Shown: piece after piece, positions 1 to 10,792 of the stretch
Numbering within the stretch: position 1 is the stretch's first letter
Layout: every line of letters begins with the position of its first letter
NCBI GenBank assembly: GCA_022829145.1
Contig: CM040765.1
Location: 14,285,792 to 14,349,791, forward strand
DNA: 64,000 nt
Origin: Albula goreensis
Taxonomy: Eukaryota; Chordata; Actinopteri; Albuliformes; Albulidae
Direction: 5' to 3'
Notes under the pieces: generated by a model
Told to the model about the DNA's origin: nothing
Databases searched by the model: none
The model's input: only the letters and a program-made list of their open reading frames with translations
Made by a program: the position numbers and the translations under genes

Positions 1-183
1 TACATACATGTAGTTTTTCTTTCAATTTTGTATCAAAGAGTAGGTACTTATATGAACTACAGATTTTCACATGACCATAAGCATGAGCAGTCTTGAATTG
101 TATGATGTAGAAGGAAAAAAGCTTTTGGCATACACTGTCCTAAAAGGGTCTTCACTCTGTGTAATAAAAATAATACACTATAT

Positions 184-395
184 GGGCAGTAGTGTAGCAT
201 AATGCCTTGGGAACTGGAGTTGTAATTCACAAGTAGGTTTGTATTCCAGATAAGGCTGTGACATTGTACACTTGAGCAACATATTTCAGGTGAATTTCAA
301 AACACAGGAAAACTGCTAAATACACATCTTTATAAATTGTGTAAGCCATGTTAAAAACAGCAGGTCACTCTGGGTATCTGCTAAATGTAATGCAC
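184..395 (+). repeat. tRNA-derived SINE with L2-type tail (degraded)
   Basis: The copy starts GGGCAGTAGTGTAGCAT, has a B-box-like GTTTGTATTCC, then TTGTACACTTGAGCAACAT, and ends CACTCTGGGTATCTGCTAAATG, cut here into its two known parts CACTCTGG and TCTGCTAAATG. This is the layout of UnaSINE-like fish elements. It lies in the 3' flank of nr2c1. Confidence 0.75.
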
Positions 396-439
396 AACTA
401 TAAAACGACATAATTCTGGACTTTGTTTCTTGAAGGCAT

Positions 440-445
440 TTTATT
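440..445 (-). terminator. candidate distal polyadenylation signal of nr2c1
   Basis: The minus strand reads AATAAA here, about 1.2 kb past the stop codon. A second AATAAA at 1541-1546 is only about 85 bp past the stop. Which one is used cannot be told from sequence. Confidence 0.4.
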
Positions 446-1540
446 TTTCATCTGACTTGGCATCTGTTATGCAATTCTTCCATTAACATGTTTTGAACAT
501 CATGGGAGCATGTACAGTTAGCCATGGTCCTTAATACTTCTGCTTTATATACATATTTATACAAACTATACACACAGTACAGGGCTCCATGTTCAAATCT
601 GAGACCATGGTCTAAGATCAAGAACTCTACCCCTTTCATATCTATACAAAGACTCCATCAGAATGAGTGGAGACACATGGGACTGTCTGCTAAATCATCC
701 AGCATCAAAGAGGAAGTTGCACAAGCAGGTCATGATTTCAAAATTAGATTCTGGTTGTCAATCAATGGGTTGTGCAAAGATGAGGGCATCGTGATAGGAT
801 ATTAGGATTTCAGAGCTGGGCAGAGCTAGAATATACAACCAGTACCTGACTAAGCTGAAGCAAATACTGACTTCTGCTATAGAGAGAGAAATCCATTCCA
901 AGCCATCAGCAATTGGCAGCTTACACTCATTTCAGAGAAGAATGCTAGCTTTTCTGAGCCCTCTTCTGTACTGAAGGAAGCCAAGGCAGTGATGAGATGG
1001 GCCGATGAGCATGACTGGGTTTTCCAAACAGAAAACATGACAAAATCTGGAGCAGAAGTACATTTCAAATAAAAGTATATCAAGAAAAATGTGAACATAA
1101 AGCCAAACAAGAAGAGAGGAAAATTCAAACTGAATGAGAAACATGTTCACTGTCCAGTTGTTCACATAAAGGAATATATCTGCATTCAGGAAATCCATTT
1201 TGAGGACAAAATAAAAGATATAATCATGTAAAAACAAACCAAAAAAGCTTCTTGGAGTTTAGCTCATTACTCATGATGATGGCAGGCTTCTCTGGAACTT
1301 CCACGCCTGAAACCTCAAACATTATCACTTAACACTTTTTAAGAGAGAGGAGACCATTTGTGGACTGCAACATTCCCATCCAAATCTCTGAAATTAAATT
1401 TGCTGACGTTGGCAAAAGTGAGTAGATTTAGTTAATTCACCCAAATGTCTGCAGGTTCCACTCATTTGGATAGATGAGGGTCTCCACCTGAGCCTGATGG
1501 GGGGGCGGTTCGGGCAGTATGTTACGTTCATATGTCACAG

Positions 1541-1546
1541 TTTATT
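1541..1546 (-). terminator. candidate proximal polyadenylation signal of nr2c1
   Basis: AATAAA on the minus strand shortly after the stop codon would give a very short 3' untranslated region. Confidence 0.35.
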
Positions 1547-1629
1547 GTTCTGCTTTTTGAAGCGGCGGTTTCCATCAATGGAATAAATGGAGGTTATGAT
1601 TTGGCCACTGGGGTCAGTAGATACTGTCA

Positions 1630-1801
1630 CTACATAGTAGTGGTGACTGCCTGGCTGTAGTCAGTGGACTCCATCTTGAGGATATAGGGAATGATGCTGT
1701 CGATCTGCACATTCCCGATGAGCCCGGCAAAGAACAGCTCCTCAGTGATGGCTGCACTCATTAGCCTCAGGGCTGGAAGCCTCAGCAACAGCTTTGACAA
1801 C
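1630..1801 (-). CDS. nr2c1: nr2c1 exon 14 (terminal coding exon, AF-2 helix)
   Basis: It encodes [20 protein letters not shown], then [20 protein letters not shown] and [10 protein letters not shown], ending at TAG (1632-1630). The final helix corresponds to AF-2. Confidence 0.96.
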
Positions 1802-4800
1802 CTGAGATACATGCAGATGGACAAATGGTTAAAACACAACTAGATTCACACACCAGACTAACATGTATCTGCTATGAGCCTGAGGCAAACACAGAGAGAT
1901 AAAAAAAGCTCATGGCTGAGATGTAAACAATGTTTTCTAATGACTCACATCAACTCAGTGATGGCAGGCCTTAAAAGCAAGCAGCAATTCATGCCGTGTG
2001 TGAAATATGTCACACCTCTGACAATTTGAAATACGTCCAAGCTAGCGTGTCCCTGGCAAGATGACCGTTTCTACAGTAAGAGCAGCTTCCAGATGGTAAA
2101 GTGAGGCTGTCTTTAGATCTGGGTTCTAAGACTGAAACATGACACTTAAAGCCACCGACACATGGAAAACTACTCTGTTTGTTTGTACTTGAATCCCTTA
2201 ATATGAACTCGGAATCACTTGTAGAGGCTGTTATTTTTGTCAATGACAATACCCATGTCTACAGAACAGAGAGAGTAATCACCTAACAGTTTGCAGAAAT
2301 TAATACTGACATTATCCATAATGTCATGGTCCGCCCAGTCTGAATCTGAACCCACGCAAGCATGCATGGGATATTCTTGTACGACTCCTGAGACAGCAAT
2401 TTGCATGTCCATCAACTATCAGGTTTGAATGTCCCTCACCGATAGGTATCCTCGGGGTATGTCTTGGTGATGTAATCCTGCAGCTCCATGTAAGCTTTCT
2501 CTTGGAAACCTTTCTATCTGCAAAGTGTTTTCTATGCCCAGGTGATCTGAGGAAGAGAGACAGGAAGTGAATCTGCCACCATTACTGGCACCAGTAACCA
2601 AGGTGCTTACTCACAAACAATTCCTAAACCACAAAAGCATAATTGTCAGGATACAGACTATTGTTTGAATACTCAAGGGATCAATCCTACTTAAACTGAG
2701 GCAAAATGTAAGCTCAGATTGTTTTAAATCTGTTTAGGAACTTTTGCATGTCTGTAAGTTGTAGACTCACTTGCAAAAACAAATAACGTCCACCTCTTTA
2801 GTCCATTTTTCAATTTTTAAACACTCTTCTACCCCTGTCTTGATCCCTTCTTCCTAAGAGTTCCTAGCTCCCTGCATCACTCAATCTCTACTTGAGCTCC
2901 TTCACTCACCTGGGCTGAAGAGGACAATGGCTTTGAGGTAGGCATACTCGTATGTGTCAGGGGAGAGTTTGGACATGCTGTTACAGAACTCCTGCATCCT
3001 CCAGATATGTTCCATCACCAGCTTCACTCTCTCTGGGGAGAGCTTCTCTGCCGGAGGCATGAGAGAAAGAGGGGGTGTGTGTCACTGGTTGATGCCCTGC
3101 TTCATACTGCAACTGAAATAAGCAGAATCTATATTCTGCCTGTTTTTAACTGCACACAGGAATAACAGATCTGGAGAAACACTGAAAGTCAGACTATGGC
3201 ATACATAACAATGAGACAGTCATCCTCAAAGGAAGTGGAACCAAACCAGGGCTGTCACAAGAAATATGAATCAAAGCGATACAAGTCCCAAACAGGAAAT
3301 GCATGTAACATTGATATAGATCCCTCCCAAGGAGTGCGTGTCACACTGATTCAGGCCCCTCACCTTCTTGTAGACTGTTCTGCAAGTGATTGATGATGGC
3401 AGCCAGAATGGTGGCCACGTTCATTACATTTGAGCATTGCGCCAGACCGAGGGCAAACAGTTCGTTCCAGCAAGCTTTCATCAGGTTGATGTCACTGTCT
3501 TGGCTATTGGGGGAGGAAACAAAAAACGTGCCCTCATATGAGGTCTGACATGTGATAGGCATTTCCAAACACAAGCAGCTCCTACAAGGAGGGACTTGGC
3601 CCTCAAATTCATACAGAAAGAGAAATTTTAAATGTTTGTCTAGGAGTATAATTTTTGTTGTATTTTATATTCTTTAAGAGACATCCCTCACACAGACTGC
3701 CATAGATATTAACAAAGTAAAGAGTAAACATGCTTGCCGAATTTTTAGAAAAGGGTAATTTGCCTTTTCATTTTGAAACATCAGCACTACAGCTGTGCCC
3801 AGCAAAACTCACCCCAGGGTTTGGAATGCCGGTATGGAGCGTGCCCAGTGCATAGACAGGAAGAGGAGCCGTGATGCAGACTCGCAGATGTAGTTCACAT
3901 TCAGGTAGTCAGGCATAGGCAGTGGCATTGTCAGCTACAGAGACAGGTATCACCATGACAACCACATCACTATTTCAATGGAATCAACACCAGCAACAGT
4001 GTTTCTTTAAAAAGACGTCAGACTTTGATTCTGGGCAGTTGTAAAATGCCCTACTGTTAAGCTGAGGAATGAAAGGCTGGACGTCATCCTCACCTTGAAG
4101 GGCACGTGGCTGTCTGACAGCAGAGGGCCTTCCAGCTCCACCAAATTTCCAGACTGGTCAGCTGACACCAGCTGCAGGCTGGCCTCCATGACCTCCCCCT
4201 CTGAGGGCTCGGGTGGGTTTAGCACCTTTGCCAGCGTGTCGAAGGCCCTGAACACACATATGTATTAATCACCTGTCAGTGGTGCTCTGTGCACCCCAAC
4301 ACAGCCAGACAATATATACACAACTAAAGGCACACAGACCAAACCTGTTAAAGGTCCTATATACCCTGGTATACACAGACACACACCAAGGGGTGTACAC
4401 ACACATACAAAATCTCTGTAAACACAACACACAGCCCCAAACCCAGCCTGCCTACCCTACCCTACCGTTCTCAATATGCAGACACACAAACAAGAGGAAG
4501 GTACACAAAAAAACGTTATGTAGGGAGCAAAATTAAATCACAGAAACTAAATGCAAAATTTACTAACCGTGTGATGTCGCTGGCTGCTTGCTCCTCTGTC
4601 TGAATCTCTGGCGTGGAGCTGTCTCCGTTGCTCATGGTCTCCATCCCCGACAGATCGGTGTTGCTGTCACTCATCTCCCTGGCCTTGCTGAAGTGGGCGA
4701 GGGACGTTACCACATTGGCCAGCGTGCTTAGGTCGTCTTGACAAGAGTCGGTCTGAAAAATGTATTTAGGTTTACGTTAGACCCATACTTTTTGCGGTAA

Positions 4801-7800
4801 ACATTTTCAATGACTAACTCAAAATCAGAGTTGCCCTAACTTACCATAGCTACAATAGATGGCTAATCTAGCGAGCTACATTGCCTAGCCTAGTTTAAGC
4901 AACATTTGGGTCTAGCCAACTCAAATGAAGCCAGCTAGTTCTCGGCCTGTCAATACAACTAAGGAGACTAGCTGGTAGGTTAGTCTTGTATATGTCCAGC
5001 TGTTTATTTTATAGCTATCAACTGTTTAAGCTTCTTTAAACTACTTTAACTAACGGTAGGTGGCTAATTGAAATTAAAATTGAAAGTGGTGGGCTAATGA
5101 TACCAGCTATCTGGAAGTTAGCTAACATTAATTAGCTTGACATGACTGATAGTTATCTTGGCAAACAGCAAGGATATACTAGATTACAAGAAACATTTGT
5201 AAAATACCAACAACACCACCTCCTACATAGAAATTCGATTGTCTACAACTGCAGAAAATATATTTCAATTACAAAAAATAATTCGTATGTTACGAATACT
5301 TTCGTTTCTTTATCCCTCACCGTTAACTGCACGTCTCAACCAGTTATTCGTAAAGCGGATATACTAGTTCGCTAGTTCTGGTCCTGATTGGTCAATCGCA
5401 CTTTCTCGCAGTTGGGCGATACTCAAGATGATTAGACAAACAGCATCTTAAATACACACCACCAACTAAGCAGTACGACTATTAACTAATATATACCGAG
5501 GCAAAACAAACAACAAACAAACAAAATTCACTCGGACGCCTCCGATCAGATATCCATATTATTACAGTGAGCTTCCCTGAGATTTTTTTGCAACCAGGTA
5601 GACAACGCAGAAGGAAATTGCCATTAACTTAATACGCTAACAACGAAGGGAGACTTATATAACTTACCATTCTGTGAATGCACGATCTGAATATGTTCTG
5701 AAATTAACTCCCGTTGCCTAGTGATCAATTAACAATTACTAAGCCCACAAGGATATCTTGTGGGCTTAGTAAGATAGCCCACAGATAGCCCACAAGGATA
5801 TCTGTCGATATAAAAATGATATGGAACTCTAACCCATCTTATTTGACATGATTTATGTTTTATCCATTAATGTTTTTTTAATTTAATTTTACAATTCTTG
5901 AGATGAATAATTCCCTTAATTCTCCTCTGAGCAACCGCTACTAAGGTAGAAGTATCTAATGTGTTAGAAATCGAAACTCCTACACAATGGATCAACAGTA
6001 TGTCAGATATCCATTCAGCAATGCAGGATACAGCTGGCTAACACTAAACAAAGAGCATCTGACCCATGTAAGAGAGTACAAAATGTATGTTATGCACCTC
6101 CAGCATGAAGGATTCTACTTAAATTTATAAATCAAGTACATGGGACTTATTGCATCCGGGGTGCAGCGTGCTTTGGGCACAGAACCTGCTTATGTCAGGG
6201 TCAGGTGGCTGCAGTACCTTGTCCGGCGATGATGGGACCATGATGGTGTTCTCAAGCTTAGGAAAAGGCTGTTGGATGTTCAGCAGCATGCCTGACTCCA
6301 GCAAGCTGGCGGATCTGCACACAAGCACCAATACTCTTCATTACTCCCTCATTGAAGGGGACACAAACACAAATTACAATTACTGTGTCACTATCAGGAG
6401 AGTACAGTCACAAAAACTGATTATTACTATTTCAATATTATGAAATAAGAGAAAATATTCATTGTTACTCTCGCATTGTTATTGCATTGCATCTTGTAGT
6501 CACTGAATCCCTTGCCACACCCAATTTCTTTCTATGACTCTGCCTGGAGTATTTAAGGTATGTAAGGGTATGGCTGCATTTTCAGGTGAGATGTGCATAC
6601 CTGGTTGTCTCCTTGTCCGTCACAAAGGTGGGTGTGGCTGCAAGTGGACTGCAGAGGTTCTTGCGGATGTAGATCTTTTCTGTGGAGGCAGCACAGTTGA
6701 CAGGTTTCTCCCGGGACGCTTCCATGGGCTTCCGCTCGCACTGCACCGCTTGGGAGAAGGAAAGGAGAGCGTTAAACCTTCTGGAAATTTCATAGGCTAA
6801 TAGACTGCTCTGGTGAGAAAGAAGGGGCACTGTGGGAAGTGGAAATGACTGGGAGCCCGTGAATGATTACCACATTAAAAAGACATAAAAATAAGAGGAT
6901 GACATCAAAGTGCCTTTGAAAAGCTGTGTTTATGCCTTCATGTTCGGAGTTATGAATGAATCAGCTCTCAGTTGTGGTCCTGGTGGTCACAGGCCGCATT
7001 AAACAACAAGCTGACTGTGCTACAGGCAAGCAGATGCACTGCAAGGCAGTTTCCATTACAGTTAGATTAGCTGACTGATGTATTGATTGATGAACTTACT
7101 GGAGTTCTCATTTGCCCTGATTGATTACAAGCCTACACTGGCTAAACGCTTGAGTGGTGAGTACTCACAGTCCTGCTTCATGCCATAGGCCATGCAGCGC
7201 TGCAGCCTGCAGTACTGGCAGCGGTTGCGGTGATGCTTGTTTATGACGCATTCCCCCGTGCCTCTGCAGGTGTACACCAGGTTCTTCCTGATGCTCCGCT
7301 TAAAGAAGCCCTTACACCCCTCACAGCTCACTGCCCCATAGTGACGCCCTGGAAACAGAAAGAGTAGGGTGATAACATTACATGAGGTTCTTTCTCGTAC
7401 ATCTTTCATTTTTTCTTATTTTTAATTTGTTTTAAGTGTGTGTTCTGAGGACTTTCAACAACTGTGGGAACTGATTTCCCTTCCTTGCAGACCTTTAAAA
7501 TGAGTGAGAACATGTGTCTTGCGTACCTGAGGCCTTGTCTCCACAAACCACACAGTACTCCACCACAGGTTTTACAGGGGACAGATCTGAGCCAGTTTCT
7601 GTCACAAACTGGAGGGGACAAACACAGGTGAGAGAGAGAAGGTATCAATATCATTACACCTGCAAAACAGCTGAAATAAACTTTGACAAAGCATCGTCAA
7701 AATAACTTTGAATCAAAAACTCAAGTTGGCTTAAATTCTCCTGCTATAAATTGTTGACTCCTTTGAAAAATCAAAGCCAATTTCATTACTGTTCAAGAAT

Positions 7801-8833
7801 AAGATCCTATAGATCAGGGGGAACTTAGTTAATACATGGGTTGATCACAAAGGTTTCTTGGGTAGGATTTGTTGCAACACACCCTGTAGCTCTCCAGGAC
7901 CATAGCTGGCATCCCCTATTTTAGAAGTCATAACAAAATAGCATTATTCATGGATAAGGACTGTGGGTAAAGCTTCCCACAAGTCTCCCACCTGGATCTG
8001 CTGTCCGGCGAGATCAGGTGAAGCGAAGAGCAGCTGGTTGAGGCTGCTGCTGTCGGGGGTGGTCAGGATGACCTTGTTTTGGGTTGGCTCCTGCTTGGCC
8101 AGGATCACCTTTCCCGTGCCTGCTGAGTCGGCATTGGCCAGGATAAACTGCTGCCTCCCAGTGGAGGACTGGTCAAACGCCGTCACGATCTGGATCTTCT
8201 GCCCTGTCTGCTGGTCTGTCACGATCTGTACAAAGGAAAAGTGGTGTGATTGTCAGCATTGTTAAAAAAGAGGTGAATCTCCAAAAATACAACTTTACAG
8301 AAAATAAGAAACCGGTTTCTTTTCTACATTCCAAAAAAAGCTTTAGTCAAAAATTAATTTTTATTCAAATATTTAAGTAAAATTACCTGTACTTATCTAA
8401 CATTACTGTCAATCTATAGAAGGAAAACGGTGAAAATATCATTAGCATTATTTAAAAAACCTTCTATCCCCAAAGAGACGACTTTTCAGGTGACTAAACT
8501 ACATCTACTAAAAACTACTAAACCCTATCTCTTGGATCGGGTTGGGGTAAGTTTCACTCCAGTTTAGTAAAATAGAGACAGAAAATAATCTGAAAGTCAA
8601 CTATTGAACTGGAAAAATGACCATAATGATTTTTAAGGGCTTTTCAAATTCTTCAAATTACAATTAACGTCCAATGTAACTTGAGTAATGTTGCACCCCA
8701 GCTCTGCTGCAAGGTGCATACTGCCATTATTAATTTCGGCTGTGAGGCAGTAGTGATGTCACCTGAATCGATGTCCAAGGGCCAGACCTCCATCTGCTGA
8801 AACCAGCTGTATCCTCTGAGTTTGCCCTTCCAT
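1630..8833 (-). CDS. nr2c1: nr2c1, nuclear receptor TR2 (full coding span, 13 coding exons)
   Basis: Orphan nuclear receptor that binds AGGTCA direct repeats in the nucleus, alone or paired with TR4 (NR2C2), mostly as a repressor (family knowledge). Coding exons, in transcript order: 8833-8763, 8225-7992, 7608-7527, 7348-7169, 6748-6601, 6314-6218, 4752-4568, 4247-4094, 3934-3813, 3503-3364, 3047-2910, 2546-2440, 1801-1630. They encode about 609 residues (human is 603): a glutamine-rich N-terminus, two C4 zinc fingers (about residues 121-186), a hinge, and a ligand-binding domain ending in an AF-2 helix. It is TR2 rather than TR4 because of [22 protein letters not shown] and VQCERKP. Splice phases agree at every junction except two, which imply one missing base in the first coding exon and one extra base in the twelfth; both are probably sequence errors. 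Confidence 0.95.
2440..2546 (-). CDS. nr2c1: nr2c1 exon 13 (ligand-binding domain, frame disrupted)
   Basis: It encodes [14 protein letters not shown], and in the next frame [20 protein letters not shown]. The exon is 107 nt long, whereas the phases of its neighbours need 106. The extra base lies at the TTTCC run (about 2508-2512), where the family has a phenylalanine-glutamine pair. It is probably a sequence error. Confidence 0.85.
2910..3047 (-). CDS. nr2c1: nr2c1 exon 12 (ligand-binding domain)
   Basis: It encodes [20 protein letters not shown], then [20 protein letters not shown] and IVLFSP. The borders are in phases 1 and 1 and agree with both neighbours. Confidence 0.95.
3364..3503 (-). 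CDS. nr2c1: nr2c1 exon 11 (ligand-binding domain)
   Basis: It encodes [20 protein letters not shown], then [16 protein letters not shown] and NHLQNSLQE. This is the core of the ligand-binding fold. Confidence 0.96.
3813..3934 (-). CDS. nr2c1: nr2c1 exon 10 (ligand-binding domain)
   Basis: It encodes [20 protein letters not shown] and then [20 protein letters not shown], which is the nuclear receptor signature around helices 3-5. Confidence 0.96.
4094..4247 (-). CDS. nr2c1: nr2c1 exon 9 (start of ligand-binding domain)
   Basis: It encodes [19 protein letters not shown] through [15 protein letters not shown], matching human [12 protein letters not shown] and [12 protein letters not shown]. 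Confidence 0.95.
4568..4752 (-). CDS. nr2c1: nr2c1 exon 8 (hinge to ligand-binding domain)
   Basis: It encodes [19 protein letters not shown] and a serine- and acid-rich stretch ending ASDITR. The acceptor is in phase 0, so an upstream exon ending exactly after an ATG, as at 5668, could splice onto it in frame. Confidence 0.94.
4850..5715 (-). promoter_or_regulatory. candidate internal CpG promoter of nr2c1
   Basis: The stretch 5280-5715 holds roughly 20 CpG by hand count in AT-rich surroundings, and a CCAAT box (ATTGACCAATCAG on the minus strand, about 5384-5396). There are two donor-ended first-exon candidates, ending at 5668 (ATG|GTAAGT) and 5321 (AACG|GTGAGG). The flank at 4850-5130 is rich in GCTAGC and GTTAGC words, as are the other promoters of this window. 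The first candidate exon would join exon 8 in frame. Confidence 0.45.
5736..5772. repeat. perfect 16-bp inverted repeat with 5-base loop
   Basis: Arms at 5736-5751 and 5757-5772 are exact reverse complements around GATAT. The word AGCCCACAAGGATATCT at 5742-5758 occurs again at 5787-5803, with a partial third copy at 5776-5784. It lies in an nr2c1 intron and can fold into a strong hairpin in DNA or RNA. Confidence 0.9.
6218..6314 (-). CDS. nr2c1: nr2c1 exon 7 (hinge)
   Basis: It encodes [20 protein letters not shown] and ends SSPDK before donor GTACTG. The start is homologous to GLLDSGMFMNI of human TR2; the rest is poorly conserved. Confidence 0.88.
6601..6748 (-). CDS. nr2c1: nr2c1 exon 6 (hinge)
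   Basis: It encodes [16 protein letters not shown], then [15 protein letters not shown] and [12 protein letters not shown], closely matching the human TR2 hinge. The phases fit both neighbours. Confidence 0.95.
7169..7348 (-). CDS. nr2c1: nr2c1 exon 5 (zinc fingers, DNA-binding domain)
   Basis: It encodes [19 protein letters not shown], with the P-box CEGCKG, and the second finger [20 protein letters not shown] followed by [13 protein letters not shown]. The remaining zinc cysteines are all present. This is the most diagnostic exon of the gene. Confidence 0.98.
7527..7608 (-). CDS. nr2c1: nr2c1 exon 4 (start of first zinc finger)
   Basis: It encodes [11 protein letters not shown] and then [11 protein letters not shown], which holds the first two zinc-binding cysteines. 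The donor is CAG|GTACGC; the exon ends in phase 1 inside the glycine codon before RHYG. Confidence 0.95.
7992..8225 (-). CDS. nr2c1: nr2c1 exon 3 (N-terminal activation region)
   Basis: This exon has 78 codons and both borders are in phase 0. It begins [19 protein letters not shown], matching the conserved N-terminus of TR2 and TR4, and ends LAGQQIQ. It contains repeated short motifs of the type KVIL. Confidence 0.93.
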
Positions 8834-8890
8834 GATGATGTGCAGTCCTACTGGAGGCCCCCAGCTTTGAAACCCATGAGGTGGACCCAC
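8763..8890 (-). CDS. nr2c1: nr2c1 exon 2 (start codon exon)
   Basis: The acceptor TCATAG precedes 8890. The ATG is at 8833-8831 and begins [16 protein letters not shown], like the fish and TR4 type of N-terminus. The donor AG|GTGACA follows 8763. The coding part is 71 nt, but the next exon needs 72 for its frame; the expected end is RIQ and the sequence reads RF plus two bases. One base is therefore apparently missing near 8767-8769. A nine-codon upstream ORF (8878-8849) lies in the same exon. Confidence 0.8.
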
Positions 8891-10656
8891 CTATGATACC
8901 AAAATCAAAAACAATCAATACTGAACTGTCTTTTTAAAAAAATAAGCATTGAAGTATTTTGTAAAAGCCAGTGATTTGATTTATTTTTGGGTCTACTGTG
9001 TGGTGTCAAAATCTGGAAAAAACAAACAAACTGGAAGTTGAAACATCACAGAGTGCACTACATAATAACTGCACGATAAGTGTACATGTGTTTCTGAACT
9101 GACATTGAACTGAAAAAGAGACTCAACATGAAGGTTGTTGAAAGCATTCCTTTACAACCAAAATGAACATATTCTGGGCTTGAAAGAGGCAAGACACTAG
9201 CACTATAGACAATAGTTACTATGAGCAAAGACAAGTAGATGGTAGCCCTACAACAATTGTTACTATCAGGAAAGCACAGCCCTGTACTGCATAGTATATC
9301 AAATCAACAAAATACTAAACTTTTCTATTCAAATGTAAGAACATTTCACAGTTCTAAGCAAAATTCATTCTCACTGAGTGTCTATCTCAGAGGTTCTATT
9401 AAGTAATTTACATAATGGTTTGTTTGTTTTTTTAAAATCAAGATTTACTGAATCTGAAAATGCCAGTTATTTATCATAGTGGATCCCCTGGATGGGGATG
9501 GGCATATTATAAATTTATTTTCTGGAGCAGCATTCAGTTATCTTCCAGGCTCATGATGTTGACTTGTGCTTACATATGTTTAAGATGTGAAGACCTGCGC
9601 ATCTGGCTAGCTACTGAGGACTTATCTAGCAAAGAAAATATGCAGCACTGCTAACTACCAAGTTGGCTACGTTGATTTACTACGTGTTGGAAAAACATGC
9701 CATTAACCATGATTGACCTCTACACTGAAACCTGCAGCAGATTGATATTGATATTGGTAATGACAATGTATAAGGGAAGCTAAGCCAATGAAAACACATG
9801 CAGTGGTGATTGAAATGTTACTATTCGGACATATTGATTGGCATTAATAAAAACAACAAAAAACAGACAGGCTAATGACGAGCACGCAACATCCATCGTC
9901 CATGTTTGCTTCGTTTACAGGCATAGATCTTTAAAACTACAAATACGAGTAGATCTTAGATGTAACAGGACTGTTCTGCTAGCTCTAGACAGTATAGCAC
10001 GTAAATACACTACGGAAGATAAAAGTATTTCTTTTCCTGTGGGTGAAAGGTCAACATTGAAGGGTTAAAGTATGCTAGCCTGCCATTTAGCTACTCGGGG
10101 TCACACACTGCACAGACGGCCCAGACAAGAGGAGTGGTCGTCTGGCGGGATTTCTGTGCAGTACCTAGCAAATCAGCTAACCATGGCCATTATGGGGATT
10201 AAGTAACCACATTTTGCAAATAATCCAAAGTGTTTTTTTTTGTCTCAACCCATCATGCAGCGATGTAGCCAACTAGTTAGTGTTTTGATGATGTCCTGTT
10301 TGAAACAGGAACTAGCAATGTTTGCTAATTAGCCATTCTGTGGATAGGGAAATGGCTACAGGCGCAAATTTCGCTCGGAAGCTTACAGTAATTCGCCAGA
10401 CTCCTATGTTGGTGATACATGTTACGTATAATTTATTAAGACGTTAATTTCTTCAAACCTAACGTTAAATGCTGCCAATTTAAATACTGAATTCTGGCTC
10501 TGATTTTTTGCATTCGTTCAGTAAGCTAACCAACACGAGCTAACATGGCAGCTGCACTTTTACCTTTATTTAGATAGCGCTTCCTTTCATCACATGCTAC
10601 ATAATTCATTTGTTGATTGAGACGGAGTAGCTTCGATTTCAAAAACAGCACCTTAC
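8891..10656. other. nr2c1 first intron
   Basis: No gene seen. The part 9600-10560 is dotted with GCTAGC and GCTAAC words and a TGGCGGGA (E2F-like) word at about 10144, features often found close to promoters. Confidence 0.5.
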
Positions 10657-10740
10657 CTGGAATTGTATATGGTTTTATCACCTACAACGACAATGTTTTT
10701 TTTAATAAAAATGTTTCTCCTGTACACTGCAGCTCCAGGG
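10657..10740 (-). other. nr2c1: nr2c1 probable non-coding first exon
   Basis: On the minus strand a good donor, CCAG|GTAAGG, follows 10657, downstream of CpG-containing promoter-like DNA. It would splice to the acceptor at 8891. The transcription start (here set near 10740) is a guess. Confidence 0.5.
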
Positions 10741-10792
10741 AGGGTCAGAGTTCGTGACCTTTCTGCAAAACACGTTCCTCTGAGCATGCGCA
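10741..10792 (-). promoter_or_regulatory. nr2c1 promoter: inverted AGGTCA-like half sites and NRF1-like site
   Basis: AGGGTCA (10741-10747) and TGACCTT (10755-10761) form an inverted pair of nuclear receptor half sites with a seven-base gap. GCATGCGCA at 10784-10792 matches the core of the NRF1 site common in CpG promoters. The promoter role is inferred from position. Confidence 0.45.

Larger units (their letters stand above)
396..1629. other. nr2c1 3' untranslated region and flank
   Basis: AT-rich DNA without a supported gene. The short open frames here are unlike known proteins. Part is probably the nr2c1 3' untranslated region. Confidence 0.5.

Noticed and set aside
8763-8833. First nr2c1 exon read as a separate short protein
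   Set aside because: The peptide matches the TR2/TR4 N-terminus and a one-base loss explains the frame better.
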